NCBI RefSeq assembly: GCF_004361735.1
Contig: NZ_SNVV01000004.1
Location: 124,001-188,000 of the forward strand
From: Azoarcus indigens
GTDB lineage: Bacteria > Pseudomonadota > Gammaproteobacteria > Burkholderiales > Rhodocyclaceae
Direction of reading: 5' to 3'
Length of the DNA stretch: 64,000 nt
How positions within the stretch are numbered: position 1 is the stretch's first letter; every line of letters starts with the position of its first letter. The notes below the pieces were generated by a model. The model made no database searches. It was not told the origin of the DNA and was given only the letters and a program-made list of their open reading frames with translations. A program made the translations under genes and the position numbers. Shown in pieces: positions 9,401-20,144 of this stretch.

Positions 9401-10407
9401 ACGGCCGCTTCCAGTTCAGCGCCGACCGCCTGCCGCTGCTGCAGCGGGCGGACCGCTGGTTGATCCTCTCCGGCAAGGGCGAGGCGCGCACCACCTGGAC
9501 CTCGGCCAACATCGACGCCGCCTTCCGCGCCGATGCCGGCTACCTGGAGATGGGCGAGTCGGCGCCGCCGGCGCTGTCGGAAGACGTGGTGGTGATCGGT
9601 CGCAACGACCAGCCGGCGGGAGAGGGCGGCGGCTTTGCGCTGACCGCGGATGTGCGGGTGTCGCTGGGCGATGCCCTCTACCTCTCCGCACTCGGGCTGG
9701 ACACCCGCCTCGGCGGCGAGCTGCGCCTGCGCCAGCAGCCCGGCCGCGGCCTCAGCGCCACCGGCACCGTTTCCACCGTGGACGGCAGCTTCCGCGGCTA
9801 CGGCCAGAACCTGTCGATAGAGCGCGGCCTGGTGAACTTCCAGGGCCCGGTGGACAACCCCGGCCTCAACATCATCGCGCTGCGCAAGGGCTTGGCGGTG
9901 GAGGCCGGTGTGGCCATCACCGGCAGCGCGCGGCGGCCGGAGGTGAGGCTGGTGTCCCAGCCCAACGTGCCGGACCCGGAGAAGCTGTCCTGGATCGTGC
10001 TCGGCCGGGCGCCGGACGCCGCCGGCGGCGCCGACCTCGCGCTGCTGTTGCCGGCGGCGCAGGCGCTGCTGGGCGGCCCCGGCGGCGGCATGACGGAGGA
10101 GCTTAGCCGCAGCCTGGGCTTCGACAGCTTCTCCATTGGCCAGGGCGAACTCAACAGCGCCTCCCGCACCGCTACCAGCCAGGTGGCCGGTGGCGGCAGC
10201 ACGGTGAGCGACCCCACCGTCACCGGCCAGGTGCTGTCGGTGGGTAAGCGGTTGTCTTCCGATCTGGTGCTGTCCTTCGAGCAGAGCCTGGGCGGCGCGG
10301 AGACGCTGGTGAAGCTCAGCTACCAGCTCAGCCGCCGGGTGTCGCTGGTCGCCCGCGGCGGCACCGACAACGCGCTGGATGTGTATTACTCCCTCTCTTT
10401 CCGTTGA
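6460..10407 (+). CDS. tamB: Translocation and assembly module protein TamB (DUF490/AsmA-like)
   Basis: A 1315-residue inner-membrane-anchored protein expected to span the periplasm as a beta-rich taco-shaped groove, carrying lipids or outer-membrane proteins to the outer membrane. One N-terminal signal anchor (about residues 16-45, rich in Leu/Ala/Val) follows an Arg-rich start. The long middle is built of LxLxGxL-type beta repeats (AELGAASPFPLQAEASLAG and many alike). The last 350 residues match the conserved TamB/DUF490 C-terminus, with LTADVRVSLGDALYLSALGLDTRLGGELRL, GTVSTVDGSFRGYGQNLSIERGLVNFQGPVDNPGLNIIALR and PDPEKLSWIVLGR. TamA, its usual upstream partner, is not here; instead tamB sits six bases after trpC and may be co-transcribed with it. 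Confidence 0.92.
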   Translation: MTGPDASQQTPARPQGRLRRCAWWLLSAILLLVAVALAAAAWLLGTESGLRTAAGLAQRAGVEIEAPTGSLAGPLRLGRLHFVSADLVLDLRGLELDWRPSALLSGQLAIQRLRAEEVDVARRAVPDDQADAPLTAPGSLRLPLAVAVDSLEVDRFALRDLDDPAAPPAFSFDTLRAAFHSDREHHRLDGLQLRLPFGDATLAAELGAASPFPLQAEASLAGQREAHDYRLNLSADGDLLAPRLQLQAEGAGMQGTGQVEATPFEPLPLRNLQLELSGLDPARFAPEAPKALLDLNADLQAQATADGGIGLRGPVRLSNRQPDTWDRGGLPVDGLAGQIYWRGAEAGVEGLELRLSGGGRISGSASRKAPDAPPVSAGEPVADEPAAVIGQVFAALRLEGIDTSRLDSRLPRQRIGGSLRAEADDARQQAELALQVGSARLDGKVELQAEADGTRRFAARTQLRNLDPGAVYPGAPSARLNLDLDASGRLAEPLTLDLAFAMPESRFQGHPLTGRGKLRLEGERLPLVDLALDVAGNKVAANGAWGGKEDRLTLNVDARALAALGYGLAGQASLQGEVRGGLEEPAGSMQLSANALGLPGGLHIANAQGQGSLEPGRSGRFALALDVLGVRQAGESGTLVDHANLNAQGQRDAHVIELAAEGLQHDTLSLRLEGGADTPASGPRWRGSLARLEIGGRFPLKLEAPAALELAADRAQLAAASFSAGERGRIRLEETRWSPASSAVRGSLTGLVLDLAALQEGRRRSRGALTLGAEWDLRLGNTLDGEARLFRESGDLRLDTGAGLSLGLETLEARLTAQANRLGLSFNARGSELGEVAGSASTQLSRTADGGWQLAPDAPLAGSATVSIPSIAWVGRLLEESVETAGSLNAEFSVGGTPEAPQAAGTIQGAGLQIALVDQGLILSGGELDAAFDRERLRLNKLAFVSPNRARPRDNRVPFARLTATPGTLEASGEVALESGDGRFQFSADRLPLLQRADRWLILSGKGEARTTWTSANIDAAFRADAGYLEMGESAPPALSEDVVVIGRNDQPAGEGGGFALTADVRVSLGDALYLSALGLDTRLGGELRLRQQPGRGLSATGTVSTVDGSFRGYGQNLSIERGLVNFQGPVDNPGLNIIALRKGLAVEAGVAITGSARRPEVRLVSQPNVPDPEKLSWIVLGRAPDAAGGADLALLLPAAQALLGGPGGGMTEELSRSLGFDSFSIGQGELNSASRTATSQVAGGGSTVSDPTVTGQVLSVGKRLSSDLVLSFEQSLGGAETLVKLSYQLSRRVSLVARGGTDNALDVYYSLSFR

Positions 10408-10490
10408 TATCGGGAACCGACGCTTGAATGCGGCGTCGGCTATGTTGTCTTATGAGCAAAATCCCAAGAGAACAGAGAGAGGCGAACGAA

Positions 10491-11051
10491 ATGACGACGA
10501 CTAACGAAAGCCGGCGAGAGACGGCGATTCTGGGCGGCGGATGCTTTTGGTGCCTGGAAGCGGTGTTCCTCGAAGTGGAGGGGGTGGAGTCGGTGGTCTC
10601 CGGCTACAGCGGCGGCCACCTGGAGGCTCCCACCTACCGTCAGGTGTGCGCCGGCGGCACCGGCCATGTCGAAGTGGTGAAGATCGAGTTCGACCCGGCG
10701 CGCATCAGCTTCCGCGAACTGCTGGAGATCTACTTCACCATCCATGACCCCACTACCCTGGACCGTCAGGGCAACGACATCGGCACCCAGTACCGCTCGG
10801 TGATCTACTTCACCTCCGACGAGCAGTTCCACACCGCGCTGGCGCTGATCGAGGAACTGGGCGAGGCGCGCGTCTACCCGCACGCCATCGTCACCCGCGT
10901 CGAGCGCGCCGGCCCCTTCTGGCCGGCCGAGGTGGAGCACCAGGAGTACTACGCCAACAACAGCGACCAGCCCTACTGCCAGTACGTGGTGGCGCCCAAG
11001 GTGGCCAAGTTCCGCGAGAAGTTTGCCGGCCGCCGGCGGCAGGGCGGGTAG
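10491..11051 (+). CDS. msrA: Peptide-methionine (S)-S-oxide reductase
   Basis: The 186-residue enzyme reduces the S epimer of methionine sulfoxide in proteins, repairing oxidative damage. The catalytic motif [11 protein letters not shown] lies at residues 16-26, with [53 protein letters not shown] and [10 protein letters not shown] further on, all typical of MsrA. It lacks an MsrB domain. The start at 10491 is chosen because the conserved core begins about 12 residues later and GAGAGG lies upstream; an earlier in-frame ATG (10428) has no support. It sits between tamB and an FKBP gene. Confidence 0.96.
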   Translation: MTTTNESRRETAILGGGCFWCLEAVFLEVEGVESVVSGYSGGHLEAPTYRQVCAGGTGHVEVVKIEFDPARISFRELLEIYFTIHDPTTLDRQGNDIGTQYRSVIYFTSDEQFHTALALIEELGEARVYPHAIVTRVERAGPFWPAEVEHQEYYANNSDQPYCQYVVAPKVAKFREKFAGRRRQGG

Positions 11052-11085
11052 AATCGCCGCTTTTCGATCACGCAGGAGAACCCCG

Positions 11086-11430
11086 ATGACCCAGACCACC
11101 ACGCCCAGCGGCCTCGTCTACGAGGACATCGAGAGTGGCAGCGGCGACCTCGCCGAGAAGGGCGCCATGGTGTCGGTGCACTACACCGGCTGGCTGACCG
11201 ACGGCACCAAGTTCGACTCCAGCAAGGATCGCAACGACCCGTTCAACTTCCCGCTGGGCGCTGGCCACGTGATCCGCGGCTGGGACGAAGGCGTGCAGGG
11301 CATGAAGGTGGGCGGCACGCGCAAGCTGACGATTCCGCCGGAACTGGGCTACGGCGCGCGCGGCGCCGGTGGCGTGATTCCGCCGAACGCCACCCTGGTG
11401 TTCGAAGTGGAACTGCTGAAGGTGCTGTGA
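11086..11430 (+). CDS. FKBP-type peptidyl-prolyl cis-trans isomerase
   Basis: A 114-residue single-domain FKBP that catalyses cis-trans isomerisation of X-Pro bonds. Motifs: [47 protein letters not shown] and [17 protein letters not shown], including the conserved pocket residues Tyr, Phe, Asp, Val, Ile and Trp. There is no signal peptide, so it acts in the cytosol. The start at 11086 has AGGAG eight bases upstream. A TAGAAT -10 hexamer at 11049-11054 stands 32 bases before the ATG. A strong intrinsic terminator follows. Confidence 0.94.
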   Translation: MTQTTTPSGLVYEDIESGSGDLAEKGAMVSVHYTGWLTDGTKFDSSKDRNDPFNFPLGAGHVIRGWDEGVQGMKVGGTRKLTIPPELGYGARGAGGVIPPNATLVFEVELLKVL

Positions 11431-11462
11431 GCCGCTTCAGACCGCTCATGCAGCAAGGAGGA

Positions 11463-11486
11463 ACGCCGGCTCGTGCCGGCGTTTTC
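11463..11486 (+). terminator. Intrinsic terminator after the FKBP gene
   Basis: ACGCCGGC (11463-11470), loop TCGT, GCCGGCGT (11475-11482), then TTTC. It lies between the FKBP gene and the convergent recQ. Confidence 0.8.
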
Positions 11487-11517
11487 ATTCGGGCGCCCGG
11501 GTAGCACGGGTCCCGCC

Positions 11518-13341
<1,824 letters not shown>

Positions 13342-13349
13342 CGGCCGCT

Positions 13350-13355
13350 ATTCTA
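13350..13355 (-). promoter_or_regulatory. -10 element (TAGAAT) for recQ
   Basis: On the minus strand TAGAAT ends nine bases before the ATG at 13341. A transcript from it would begin within about two bases of that ATG, so the recQ message may be leaderless or nearly so. Confidence 0.4.
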
Positions 13356-13471
13356 CCGGCGAGCGGGGGCGCTGTATGCGGCGTGGCTTCGCTGCTCTAA
13401 ACTGCGGCATCCTGCCGTCCGTCGGACAGTGTTGCGGACGACACGCACATAGCGCCAGTAACGGAGCCTGC

Positions 13472-15691
13472 ATGAGCGACGACGATCTGCTCGAGTTTGC
13501 CGATGAACCGCAACCCGTAACCGGGCCGCACAGGGAAAGAAACAGGCAGGCGTGGAAGATACTGATCGTCGATGACGACGAGGACGTACATCGCAGCACC
13601 GAGCTGAGCCTGTCCGGCACCGAGATCCTCGGGCGGCCACTGCTTTTCCTGCATGCCCATTCCGCCGCGGAGGCGCGCAGCTTCTTCGCCGACGGCGCCG
13701 ATCTGGCGGTGATCCTGCTCGACGTGGTGATGGAGACCGAAGATGCAGGTCTGCGGCTGGTGGAGGAGATCCGCAACCGCTACGCCCTGCGCGAGACGCG
13801 CATCATCCTGCGCACCGGCCAGCCCGGCTACGCGCCGGAACTGGAAGCGATACGCGACTACGACATCAACGACTACAAGAACAAGACCGAGCTTTCCCGC
13901 GGCCGGCTGTACGCGGCGCTGACAGCGGCGATCCGCACCTACATGCAGATCCACGTCATCAACGCCGGCCGCATCGGCCTCAGCAAGATCGTCAATGGCA
14001 GCGCGTCGCTGTTGCAGACCAGCGGCATCGCCGAATTCGCCGCCGGCGTCATCACCCAGATCGCCGCCTTGCTCGGACTGCAGCCGGAGGGCCTGGTCTG
14101 CGCCCGCCGCGACGGCGACACCCGGCCGGTGGTGATCGCCGCCGCCGGGCGCTTCGAGCACGCCATCAGCCATCCGCTGTCCGCCATCGGCGACCCGCTC
14201 ATCGCCGACATGCTGGAGCGCGCGCTGGTGGAGGGCGCCACCGTGCTGGAGGCGGGCAACGGGCTGGCGCTGCACATCGGCGGCGGCCCTGACTGCGCGC
14301 TGGCCGCCTATGTGGATGCGGAGCTGATGGACGAAGGGCTGGATGCCCATCTCATCCAGGTGTTCTGTGCCAACGTCTCCGTCTGCCTGGACAACGCCCA
14401 TCTGCTGGAGCGGCTGAACGCGTATTCCTATTACGACCAGTTGCTCAACCTGCCTAACCGGCGCCACCTGATCGAGATGGTGGACCAGCACCTTGCCGCC
14501 GGTACCCGGGCAGACGGCCTGCTGGCGGTGATCGACGTGGATCATTTCGGCGAGATCAATGGCGCTCTCGGCCACCGCTTCGGCGATTGCCTGCTGCAGG
14601 CGGTGGCGGAGCGCTTGGCGCATGGCTGCGGCGATGCGCAGGTGGCGCGGGTGGGCAGCGACACCTTTGCGGTGTTCTGGCGCGGCTGCAGCCCGGACGA
14701 GGCCGTCCTCGCCGGCCTGTTCGAGCGGCCGCTGGCGGTGGAGGGCAACGAGATCACCGTCTCCGTCACCATAGGCGTGGTGCGGCTGAAGGAGGTGCAG
14801 GGCGATGGCAGCGAAGCGCTGGAGGATGCCTTCCTTGCCCTCAAGCAGGCCAAGCGCGCCGAGCGCGGCAGCCTCACCAGCTACACCCGCCGCATCGGCG
14901 AGGAGATCCGCGACCGCGTCAATCTGCTCAACGAGCTGCGCAAGGCCTTCGCCGACGACCACCTCTTCCTCGTCTATCAGCCGCAGATCGAGCTGGCGAG
15001 CGGCCGCTGCGTCGGTGCCGAGGCGCTGCTGCGCTGGCGCGCCGCCGATGGCCGCATGGTGCCGCCGGACCGCTTCATCGCCCTGGCCGAGCGCTCCGGC
15101 CTCATCACCCCGCTGGGCGAATGGGTGATACGCCACGCTTGCCGCCAGGCCGCCGAGATGGCGGAGCTGGGCTTCGACCTCCGCATGGCGATCAACGTCT
15201 CCTCCATCCAGTTCCGCGACCCCAGCTTCCTCGACAAGCTGCGCGCCGCGGTGGCCGATAGCGGCGTGCGGCCGCACTGCATCGAGCTGGAGATCACCGA
15301 ATCGGTGGCCATGGGCGAGCCGGGGCGGATGATAGAACTGTTCGACCAGATCAAGGCCATGGGCCTGGAGGTGGCGATAGACGACTTCGGCACCGGCTTC
15401 TCCTCGCTCTCCTACCTGCAGCAGATGCATGTGGACCGGCTGAAGATAGACCGCAGCTTCGTCTCCGAGCTGGACCGCCCGGGCAAGGGCGCGGAGATCG
15501 CCGAACTGGTCTGCGGTCTGGGCCACCGCCTCGGCCTGGAACTGGTGGCCGAGGGCATAGAAACCGAGGCCCAGGCCGCGGCCCTGCGCGCCATGGGCTG
15601 CGAACTGGGCCAGGGCTGGCTCTACGCCAAGCCGATGCCGGCGGCCGAGTGGCTGGCCTGGCTGCGCGCCCACGCCGGTGCTCGCGGCTGA
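13472..15691 (+). CDS. Receiver-DUF3369-degenerate GGDEF-EAL cyclic-di-GMP phosphodiesterase
   Basis: A 739-residue cytosolic signalling protein. Residues about 27-145 form a receiver-like domain (ILIVDDDEDVH, likely phospho-acceptor Asp in VILLDVVMETEDAG, Thr in LRTGQPGY, Lys in DYKNKTEL), followed by a DUF3369 sensor region to about 310. The GGDEF domain (about 320-470) is degenerate: the signature reads VGSDTF, so cyclase activity is not expected. The EAL domain (about 485-735) keeps EALLRW, INVSSIQF, IELEITES, DDFGTGFSSLSYL, LKIDRSF and AEGIETEAQ, the metal and catalytic residues of active phosphodiesterases. ATG 13472 has GGAG upstream. It leads an operon with a binding protein and a histidine kinase that could phosphorylate its receiver. 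Confidence 0.92.
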   Translation: MSDDDLLEFADEPQPVTGPHRERNRQAWKILIVDDDEDVHRSTELSLSGTEILGRPLLFLHAHSAAEARSFFADGADLAVILLDVVMETEDAGLRLVEEIRNRYALRETRIILRTGQPGYAPELEAIRDYDINDYKNKTELSRGRLYAALTAAIRTYMQIHVINAGRIGLSKIVNGSASLLQTSGIAEFAAGVITQIAALLGLQPEGLVCARRDGDTRPVVIAAAGRFEHAISHPLSAIGDPLIADMLERALVEGATVLEAGNGLALHIGGGPDCALAAYVDAELMDEGLDAHLIQVFCANVSVCLDNAHLLERLNAYSYYDQLLNLPNRRHLIEMVDQHLAAGTRADGLLAVIDVDHFGEINGALGHRFGDCLLQAVAERLAHGCGDAQVARVGSDTFAVFWRGCSPDEAVLAGLFERPLAVEGNEITVSVTIGVVRLKEVQGDGSEALEDAFLALKQAKRAERGSLTSYTRRIGEEIRDRVNLLNELRKAFADDHLFLVYQPQIELASGRCVGAEALLRWRAADGRMVPPDRFIALAERSGLITPLGEWVIRHACRQAAEMAELGFDLRMAINVSSIQFRDPSFLDKLRAAVADSGVRPHCIELEITESVAMGEPGRMIELFDQIKAMGLEVAIDDFGTGFSSLSYLQQMHVDRLKIDRSFVSELDRPGKGAEIAELVCGLGHRLGLELVAEGIETEAQAAALRAMGCELGQGWLYAKPMPAAEWLAWLRAHAGARG

Positions 15692-15692
15692 C

Positions 15693-16850
15693 ATGGGCGC
15701 CGGCCGGGTCGCGGGCTGGCGTCGCTTCGCCGCCGGTGCGCTGACCCTGGCGGCGGTGCTGGCCGCCGGCGCCTGCGCCAAGCCGGAACCGGTGCGCATC
15801 GGCTTCATCGGCAGCCTCAGCGGACGCTTCTCGGACGCCGCCATCGAAGCGCGCAGCGGCGTGCTGCTGGCGCTGGACGACGCCAACGCCAGCGAGCCCG
15901 GCCGCCGCTTCGAGCTGGTGGTGAGGGACGACGGCCAGCGCCCGGATACCGCGCGTGAGGCCATGAAGGCGCTGATCGATGCCGGCGCGGTCGCGGTGAT
16001 CGGGCCGATGACCAGCTCGGTGGCCGAGGTGGTGGTGCCGATGGCGAACGAGGCCGGCATCACCCTGCTGTCGCCTTCCGTCACCGGCAGCCAGCTGGCC
16101 GGGAAAGATGATTACTTCCTGCGCGTGGTCTCCACCGCCCAGACCTATGGCTCGGTCAGCGCGCGCTACTTCCTGGAAACCGAAGGCAGCCGGCGGGTGG
16201 CCTTGATCACCGACGAGGCCAACGCCGCCTATACCGCGGACTGGGCCGACAGCTTCGAGAGCGCCTTCAAGGCCGGCGGCGGCAGCGTGGTGCGCCGGGA
16301 GTCCTTCCGTGGCGACACGTCGTCCAGGCTGCGCCCCCAGGTCGAGCGCATCCTGGCCGCCCGGCCGGACCTGGTGGTGGCGGTGGCCAGCGTGGTGGAT
16401 GTGTCGCGCATCGCCCGGCTGGTGCGGGCGCGGGAGCCGCGGCTGCGCCTGGCGGCGTCGGAATGGGCCGCCACCGAGCAGTTGATTGAGATAGGCGGCC
16501 GAGCGGTGGAGGGCATGTACGTGCCGCAGTTCTTCGATCGCGACAGCAGCGCGCCGGCCTACATCGCCTTCCGCCGCAGTTACATCGAGCGCTTCCAGGT
16601 GGCGCCCGGCATCGTCAGCGTGGCCGCCTACGACGCCGCCCATCTGCTGCTCGACACCCTGCGCGAGGCGCCGGACGCGAGCCGCGCCGAGGTGCGCCGG
16701 CGCCTGCTCGCCCACGGCGGCTTCGACGGCCTGCAGCACAGGGTGGCGCTGGACGCCTACGGGGATTCCCGCCGCGATCTCTTCATGGCGGCGGTGCGAG
16801 TGGGCCAGTACCGCAAGGTGGCGCTGCTGGACGGGGAGGAAACCCGGTGA
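15693..16850 (+). CDS. ABC-type (branched-chain amino acid type) periplasmic binding lipoprotein
   Basis: A 385-residue type I periplasmic binding protein of the Leu/Ile/Val-binding family. The N-terminus is a lipoprotein-like signal (hydrophobic LTLAAVLAAGAC, with Cys about residue 29; the box is slightly atypical, Ala at -3). The mature part starts VRIGFIGSLSGRFSDAAIEARSGVLLALDDAN, the family hallmark, with AVIGPMTSSVAEVVVPMANEAGITLLSPSVTGSQL and YDAAHLLLDTLREA later. No transporter permease or ATPase gene is near; it lies between a phosphodiesterase and a sensor kinase, one base after the former and overlapping the latter. A role as ligand sensor for the kinase is inferred. Confidence 0.88.
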   Translation: MGAGRVAGWRRFAAGALTLAAVLAAGACAKPEPVRIGFIGSLSGRFSDAAIEARSGVLLALDDANASEPGRRFELVVRDDGQRPDTAREAMKALIDAGAVAVIGPMTSSVAEVVVPMANEAGITLLSPSVTGSQLAGKDDYFLRVVSTAQTYGSVSARYFLETEGSRRVALITDEANAAYTADWADSFESAFKAGGGSVVRRESFRGDTSSRLRPQVERILAARPDLVVAVASVVDVSRIARLVRAREPRLRLAASEWAATEQLIEIGGRAVEGMYVPQFFDRDSSAPAYIAFRRSYIERFQVAPGIVSVAAYDAAHLLLDTLREAPDASRAEVRRRLLAHGGFDGLQHRVALDAYGDSRRDLFMAAVRVGQYRKVALLDGEETR

Positions 16851-19800
16851 GCGGCCAGCCGGACCCCGGTTCCAGCCTGCCGCCGCGCTGGCGCGCGCGG
16901 CTGCGGCTGCCGGGGGCGCGGCTGTCGCACCTGCTGTTCCTGCGTTCCATCCTGGTCGCCACCATCACCTTCGCCATCGTCTATCCGCTGGTGGTCGGCT
17001 GGCTGCTGCCGCAGAACGAGGGCGAGGTGGAGCGCCGCCAGATCCAGCTCGCCCGCGCCATCCGCGCCCAGGTGGAGTCGGTGCTGGATGGGCCGCGCTT
17101 CGCCGTCTCCAGCTTCGCCCGCATTCTCGCCGACCTCGGCCGCGGGCCGGAGGCGACGCTGTCCGCCCGGCTGGATGCCTTCGTCGATGCCGGCAGCGGC
17201 TTTTCCAACGTCTACCTGCTGGACGGCCTGGGCATGGTGGTCGGCGTCGGCGTGGAGTCGGAGCGCCGGCTGCTGCGCAATGAGTTGATCGGCATCGACT
17301 TCTCCTCCCATCCCCTGTGGCGGCTGGCGCAGGACGCCGCCGACGTGCGCTGGACGGACGCCTTCCTGTCGCCGGTCAGCGCCCGCCGCACGGTGGCGGT
17401 GGCCTACCGCATCGGCGCCCACACCGTCATCGCCGAACTGCAGCTGAAGGATTTCATGACGCGGGTGCAAGGCCTCAGCGAGGGCAGCAGCGTGGCCACG
17501 CTGGTGCTGGACCGGCGCGGGCATGTGTTGGTGGACTCCTCCGCCGACCCGGACACCCACTACCTGGATTTCAGCGGGTTCGACTTCGTCCGCGACCGCA
17601 GCCGCGATGAGCTGCCGCTGGTGCATTTCGAGCTGATGGGCGAGGAGATGGTCGGCTCGCTGCTGCGCATCCCTGAGCTGGACTGGGGGGTGCTGGTGAT
17701 GCGGCCCACGGCGGAGGCCTATCGGCCCGCGCGCACCGCCGGCACCATCATGATGCTGGGCCTGCTGTGCGCGGTCGTGCTGGGGCTGGCCGGCGCCGGC
17801 ATGCAGGCGGCGCTGTTCGGCCGCCAGTTCCGCAGCCTGGGCGAGTTCGCCGAGCGCATCGCCCGTGGCGACTACGGCCTGCGCTGGCGGCGCTCGCGGG
17901 TGGTGGAGTTCAACGAACTGGCCGCGGCCTTCGGCGGCATGAGCGAGGCCATCCATAGCCGGGAAGAAGCCATCGCCGCCAGCCAGGCGGCTTACCGCGA
18001 AATCCTGGAGAGCACCTCCGAGCTGGTGCTGAGGCTGGACGACGCGGCGCGGGTGGAATACGCCAACCCCGCCGTCTGCCGCCTGCTGGGCGTCGCGCCG
18101 GAGGCGCTTGCCGGCCAGCCGCTGGATGCCTACTTGCAAGGCGGGGAGGGCGCCGGTGGCCGCTGGTGCGACGCGGCCCTCGCCGCGCTGCGGGCCGGGG
18201 CGCCTACCGCCTCTTTTGAAGGCCAGGTGGTGGACTGCGCCGGCGGCCATCACCGGGTGGCGTGGACGCTGCACCTGGGCGAGCAGGGCAAGGGCGGCAT
18301 CGCTGCCATCGGCCACGACCTCACCGCCCGCTGGCTGGCGGCGGAGGCGCTGCGCCGCAGCGAGGCCCGCCTGCGGGCGATGCTGGACAACGCCACCGAG
18401 GTCGCCATCCGGTGGTATGACGCCGCCGGCCGGGTGGTCTACTGGAACCCCGGCTCCGAGCGCCTGTACGGCTTCACCGCCGAGCAGGCCATGGGACGCA
18501 CGCTGGAGCAGCTGGTGCTGTCGCCGCGGCAGGCCGAGCAGTATGCGCAGATGCTGGCCGGCATAGACCGCGCCGGCGGAACCCGGGGCCCGGAACTGAT
18601 GGCGGTGCGTCGCGCCGACGGCCGGATGCTGCAGGTGCTGGCCACGCTGTTCGCCATTCCGGCGGAGGAGGAGGGCGACTACTACATCGTCGGCATCGAC
18701 CTCGACGTCACCGCGCAGCTGGAAGAGGAGAGTGCCCGGCGCGAGGCGGAGCGCAAGTTCTCGGCGGTGTTCCAGGCTTCGCCGGTGCCGATGGCGGTGT
18801 GGTCGGAGGACCTGCGGCTGGTGGATGCCAACGCCGCCTGGGAGCGCTTGTTCGGTTTCGATGCCGAGGCTTCCCGCGGCCGGGCGAATCACACCTTCGG
18901 CTTGTGGTGCGATACCCGGCAGCGGGCGAGCTTCTTCGAGCGCATCGCCGCCGCGCCGCTGGTGCAGGCGGAAGAGGCCTGGATGCAGCCGCAGGGCGGC
19001 GGCGACCGGCGGCTGTGCGAGGTCTCGGGCAACAAGGTGGAGCTGGCCTCGCTGGGCGTGATGTTCGTCGTCGCCTACGAGGACATCACCGCCGAGCGCG
19101 AGGCGGCGCAGCAGCTGCGGGAGCTCAACGACACGCTGGAGCAGCGGGTGAGCGAGCGCACCGCCGAACTCAGCGCCGCGCTGGATCACCTGCGGGTGAC
19201 GCAGGAAGGCCTGCTGCGCTCGGAGAAGATGGCGGCGCTGGGCTCGCTGGTGGCGGGCGTTGCCCATGAGCTGTCCACCCCGCTGGGCAACAGCCTGATC
19301 GCCTCCAACACGGTGCGCGATCACACCCGCGCCATGCAGCGCGAGCTGGCGCAGGGGTTGAAGCGTTCCTCGCTGGAGCGATACCTGGAAGAGACGGTTT
19401 CAGGCAACGACATCATAGAGCGCAACCTCGGCCGGGCCGCCGAGCTGGTGGCCAGCTTCCGCCAGGTTGCGGTGGACCAGGCGAGTTCGCAGCGGCGGGA
19501 GTTCGCCCTCACCGAGGTGGTGGACGAGATCGCGATGACGCTGCGCCCGTCGCTGAAACGCCTGCCCTACGCGTTGGAGACCGAGGTGGCGGAGGGCTTG
19601 ATGCTGGACAGCTACCCCGGCCCGCTGGGGCAAGTGCTGACCAACCTGATCAACAACGCCATCACCCACGCCTTCGAGGGCCGCGACAGCGGCCGGGTGA
19701 AGGTCAGTGGCCGCGCGGACGGCGAGGCGCATGTGCTGATCGAAGTGAGCGATGACGGCTGCGGTATTCCGCCCAGCCATCTGCGCCGCATCTTCGACCC

Positions 19801-20011
19801 CTTCTTCACCACCCGGCTGGGCCAGGGCGGCAGCGGGCTGGGCCTGCACATCGTCGATTCGCTGGTGCGCGACCTGCTGGGCGGCAGCATAGACGTAAGC
19901 AGCGCGCCCGGCTGCGGCACCACCATGCGCCTGCGCCTGCCGCGCCGGCCGGGTGGCGGAAGCAGGGCGGAACAGCGGGCGGCCGGAACGGACGGGCCGG
20001 GCCCGGTCTGA
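16847..20011 (+). CDS. Membrane-bound multi-PAS sensor histidine kinase
   Basis: A 1054-residue kinase beginning at GTG 16847, which overlaps the previous stop (GTGA). A first membrane helix (about 31-55) and a second (about 297-318) flank a periplasmic Cache-like sensor domain. Next come a HAMP-like linker, three PAS domains (about 378-760, e.g. SELVLRLDDAARVEYANPAVCRLLG, FSAVFQASPVPMAVW), a coiled coil (LRELNDTLEQRVSERTAEL), a His-phosphotransfer helix (VAGVAHELSTPLGNS, His about 806) and an HATPase domain (NLINNAITHAFEG, DDGCGIPP, GSGLGLHIV). It has no receiver of its own; the obvious partner is the receiver-EAL protein two genes upstream. Confidence 0.93.
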   Translation: MSGQPDPGSSLPPRWRARLRLPGARLSHLLFLRSILVATITFAIVYPLVVGWLLPQNEGEVERRQIQLARAIRAQVESVLDGPRFAVSSFARILADLGRGPEATLSARLDAFVDAGSGFSNVYLLDGLGMVVGVGVESERRLLRNELIGIDFSSHPLWRLAQDAADVRWTDAFLSPVSARRTVAVAYRIGAHTVIAELQLKDFMTRVQGLSEGSSVATLVLDRRGHVLVDSSADPDTHYLDFSGFDFVRDRSRDELPLVHFELMGEEMVGSLLRIPELDWGVLVMRPTAEAYRPARTAGTIMMLGLLCAVVLGLAGAGMQAALFGRQFRSLGEFAERIARGDYGLRWRRSRVVEFNELAAAFGGMSEAIHSREEAIAASQAAYREILESTSELVLRLDDAARVEYANPAVCRLLGVAPEALAGQPLDAYLQGGEGAGGRWCDAALAALRAGAPTASFEGQVVDCAGGHHRVAWTLHLGEQGKGGIAAIGHDLTARWLAAEALRRSEARLRAMLDNATEVAIRWYDAAGRVVYWNPGSERLYGFTAEQAMGRTLEQLVLSPRQAEQYAQMLAGIDRAGGTRGPELMAVRRADGRMLQVLATLFAIPAEEEGDYYIVGIDLDVTAQLEEESARREAERKFSAVFQASPVPMAVWSEDLRLVDANAAWERLFGFDAEASRGRANHTFGLWCDTRQRASFFERIAAAPLVQAEEAWMQPQGGGDRRLCEVSGNKVELASLGVMFVVAYEDITAEREAAQQLRELNDTLEQRVSERTAELSAALDHLRVTQEGLLRSEKMAALGSLVAGVAHELSTPLGNSLIASNTVRDHTRAMQRELAQGLKRSSLERYLEETVSGNDIIERNLGRAAELVASFRQVAVDQASSQRREFALTEVVDEIAMTLRPSLKRLPYALETEVAEGLMLDSYPGPLGQVLTNLINNAITHAFEGRDSGRVKVSGRADGEAHVLIEVSDDGCGIPPSHLRRIFDPFFTTRLGQGGSGLGLHIVDSLVRDLLGGSIDVSSAPGCGTTMRLRLPRRPGGGSRAEQRAAGTDGPGPV

Positions 20012-20144
20012 GCGACGGCCCGCGGGGCGGTTGGGGCGGGTCCGGGGCCGGACCTCGTCCTTCGTTCAAGCGCTTCTTCGCCGGCCACCGTGGGCCTGGG
20101 TACGCGGGGCAAGGCGGGCCCCAGCGGCGCCGGTCAGGCGCTGC

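Noticed and set aside
13397-16084. An 895-codon minus-strand open frame
   Set aside because: Antisense to the EAL protein and binding protein, no family motifs.
16757-19324. An 855-codon minus-strand open frame
   Set aside because: Antisense to the histidine kinase, composition-driven.
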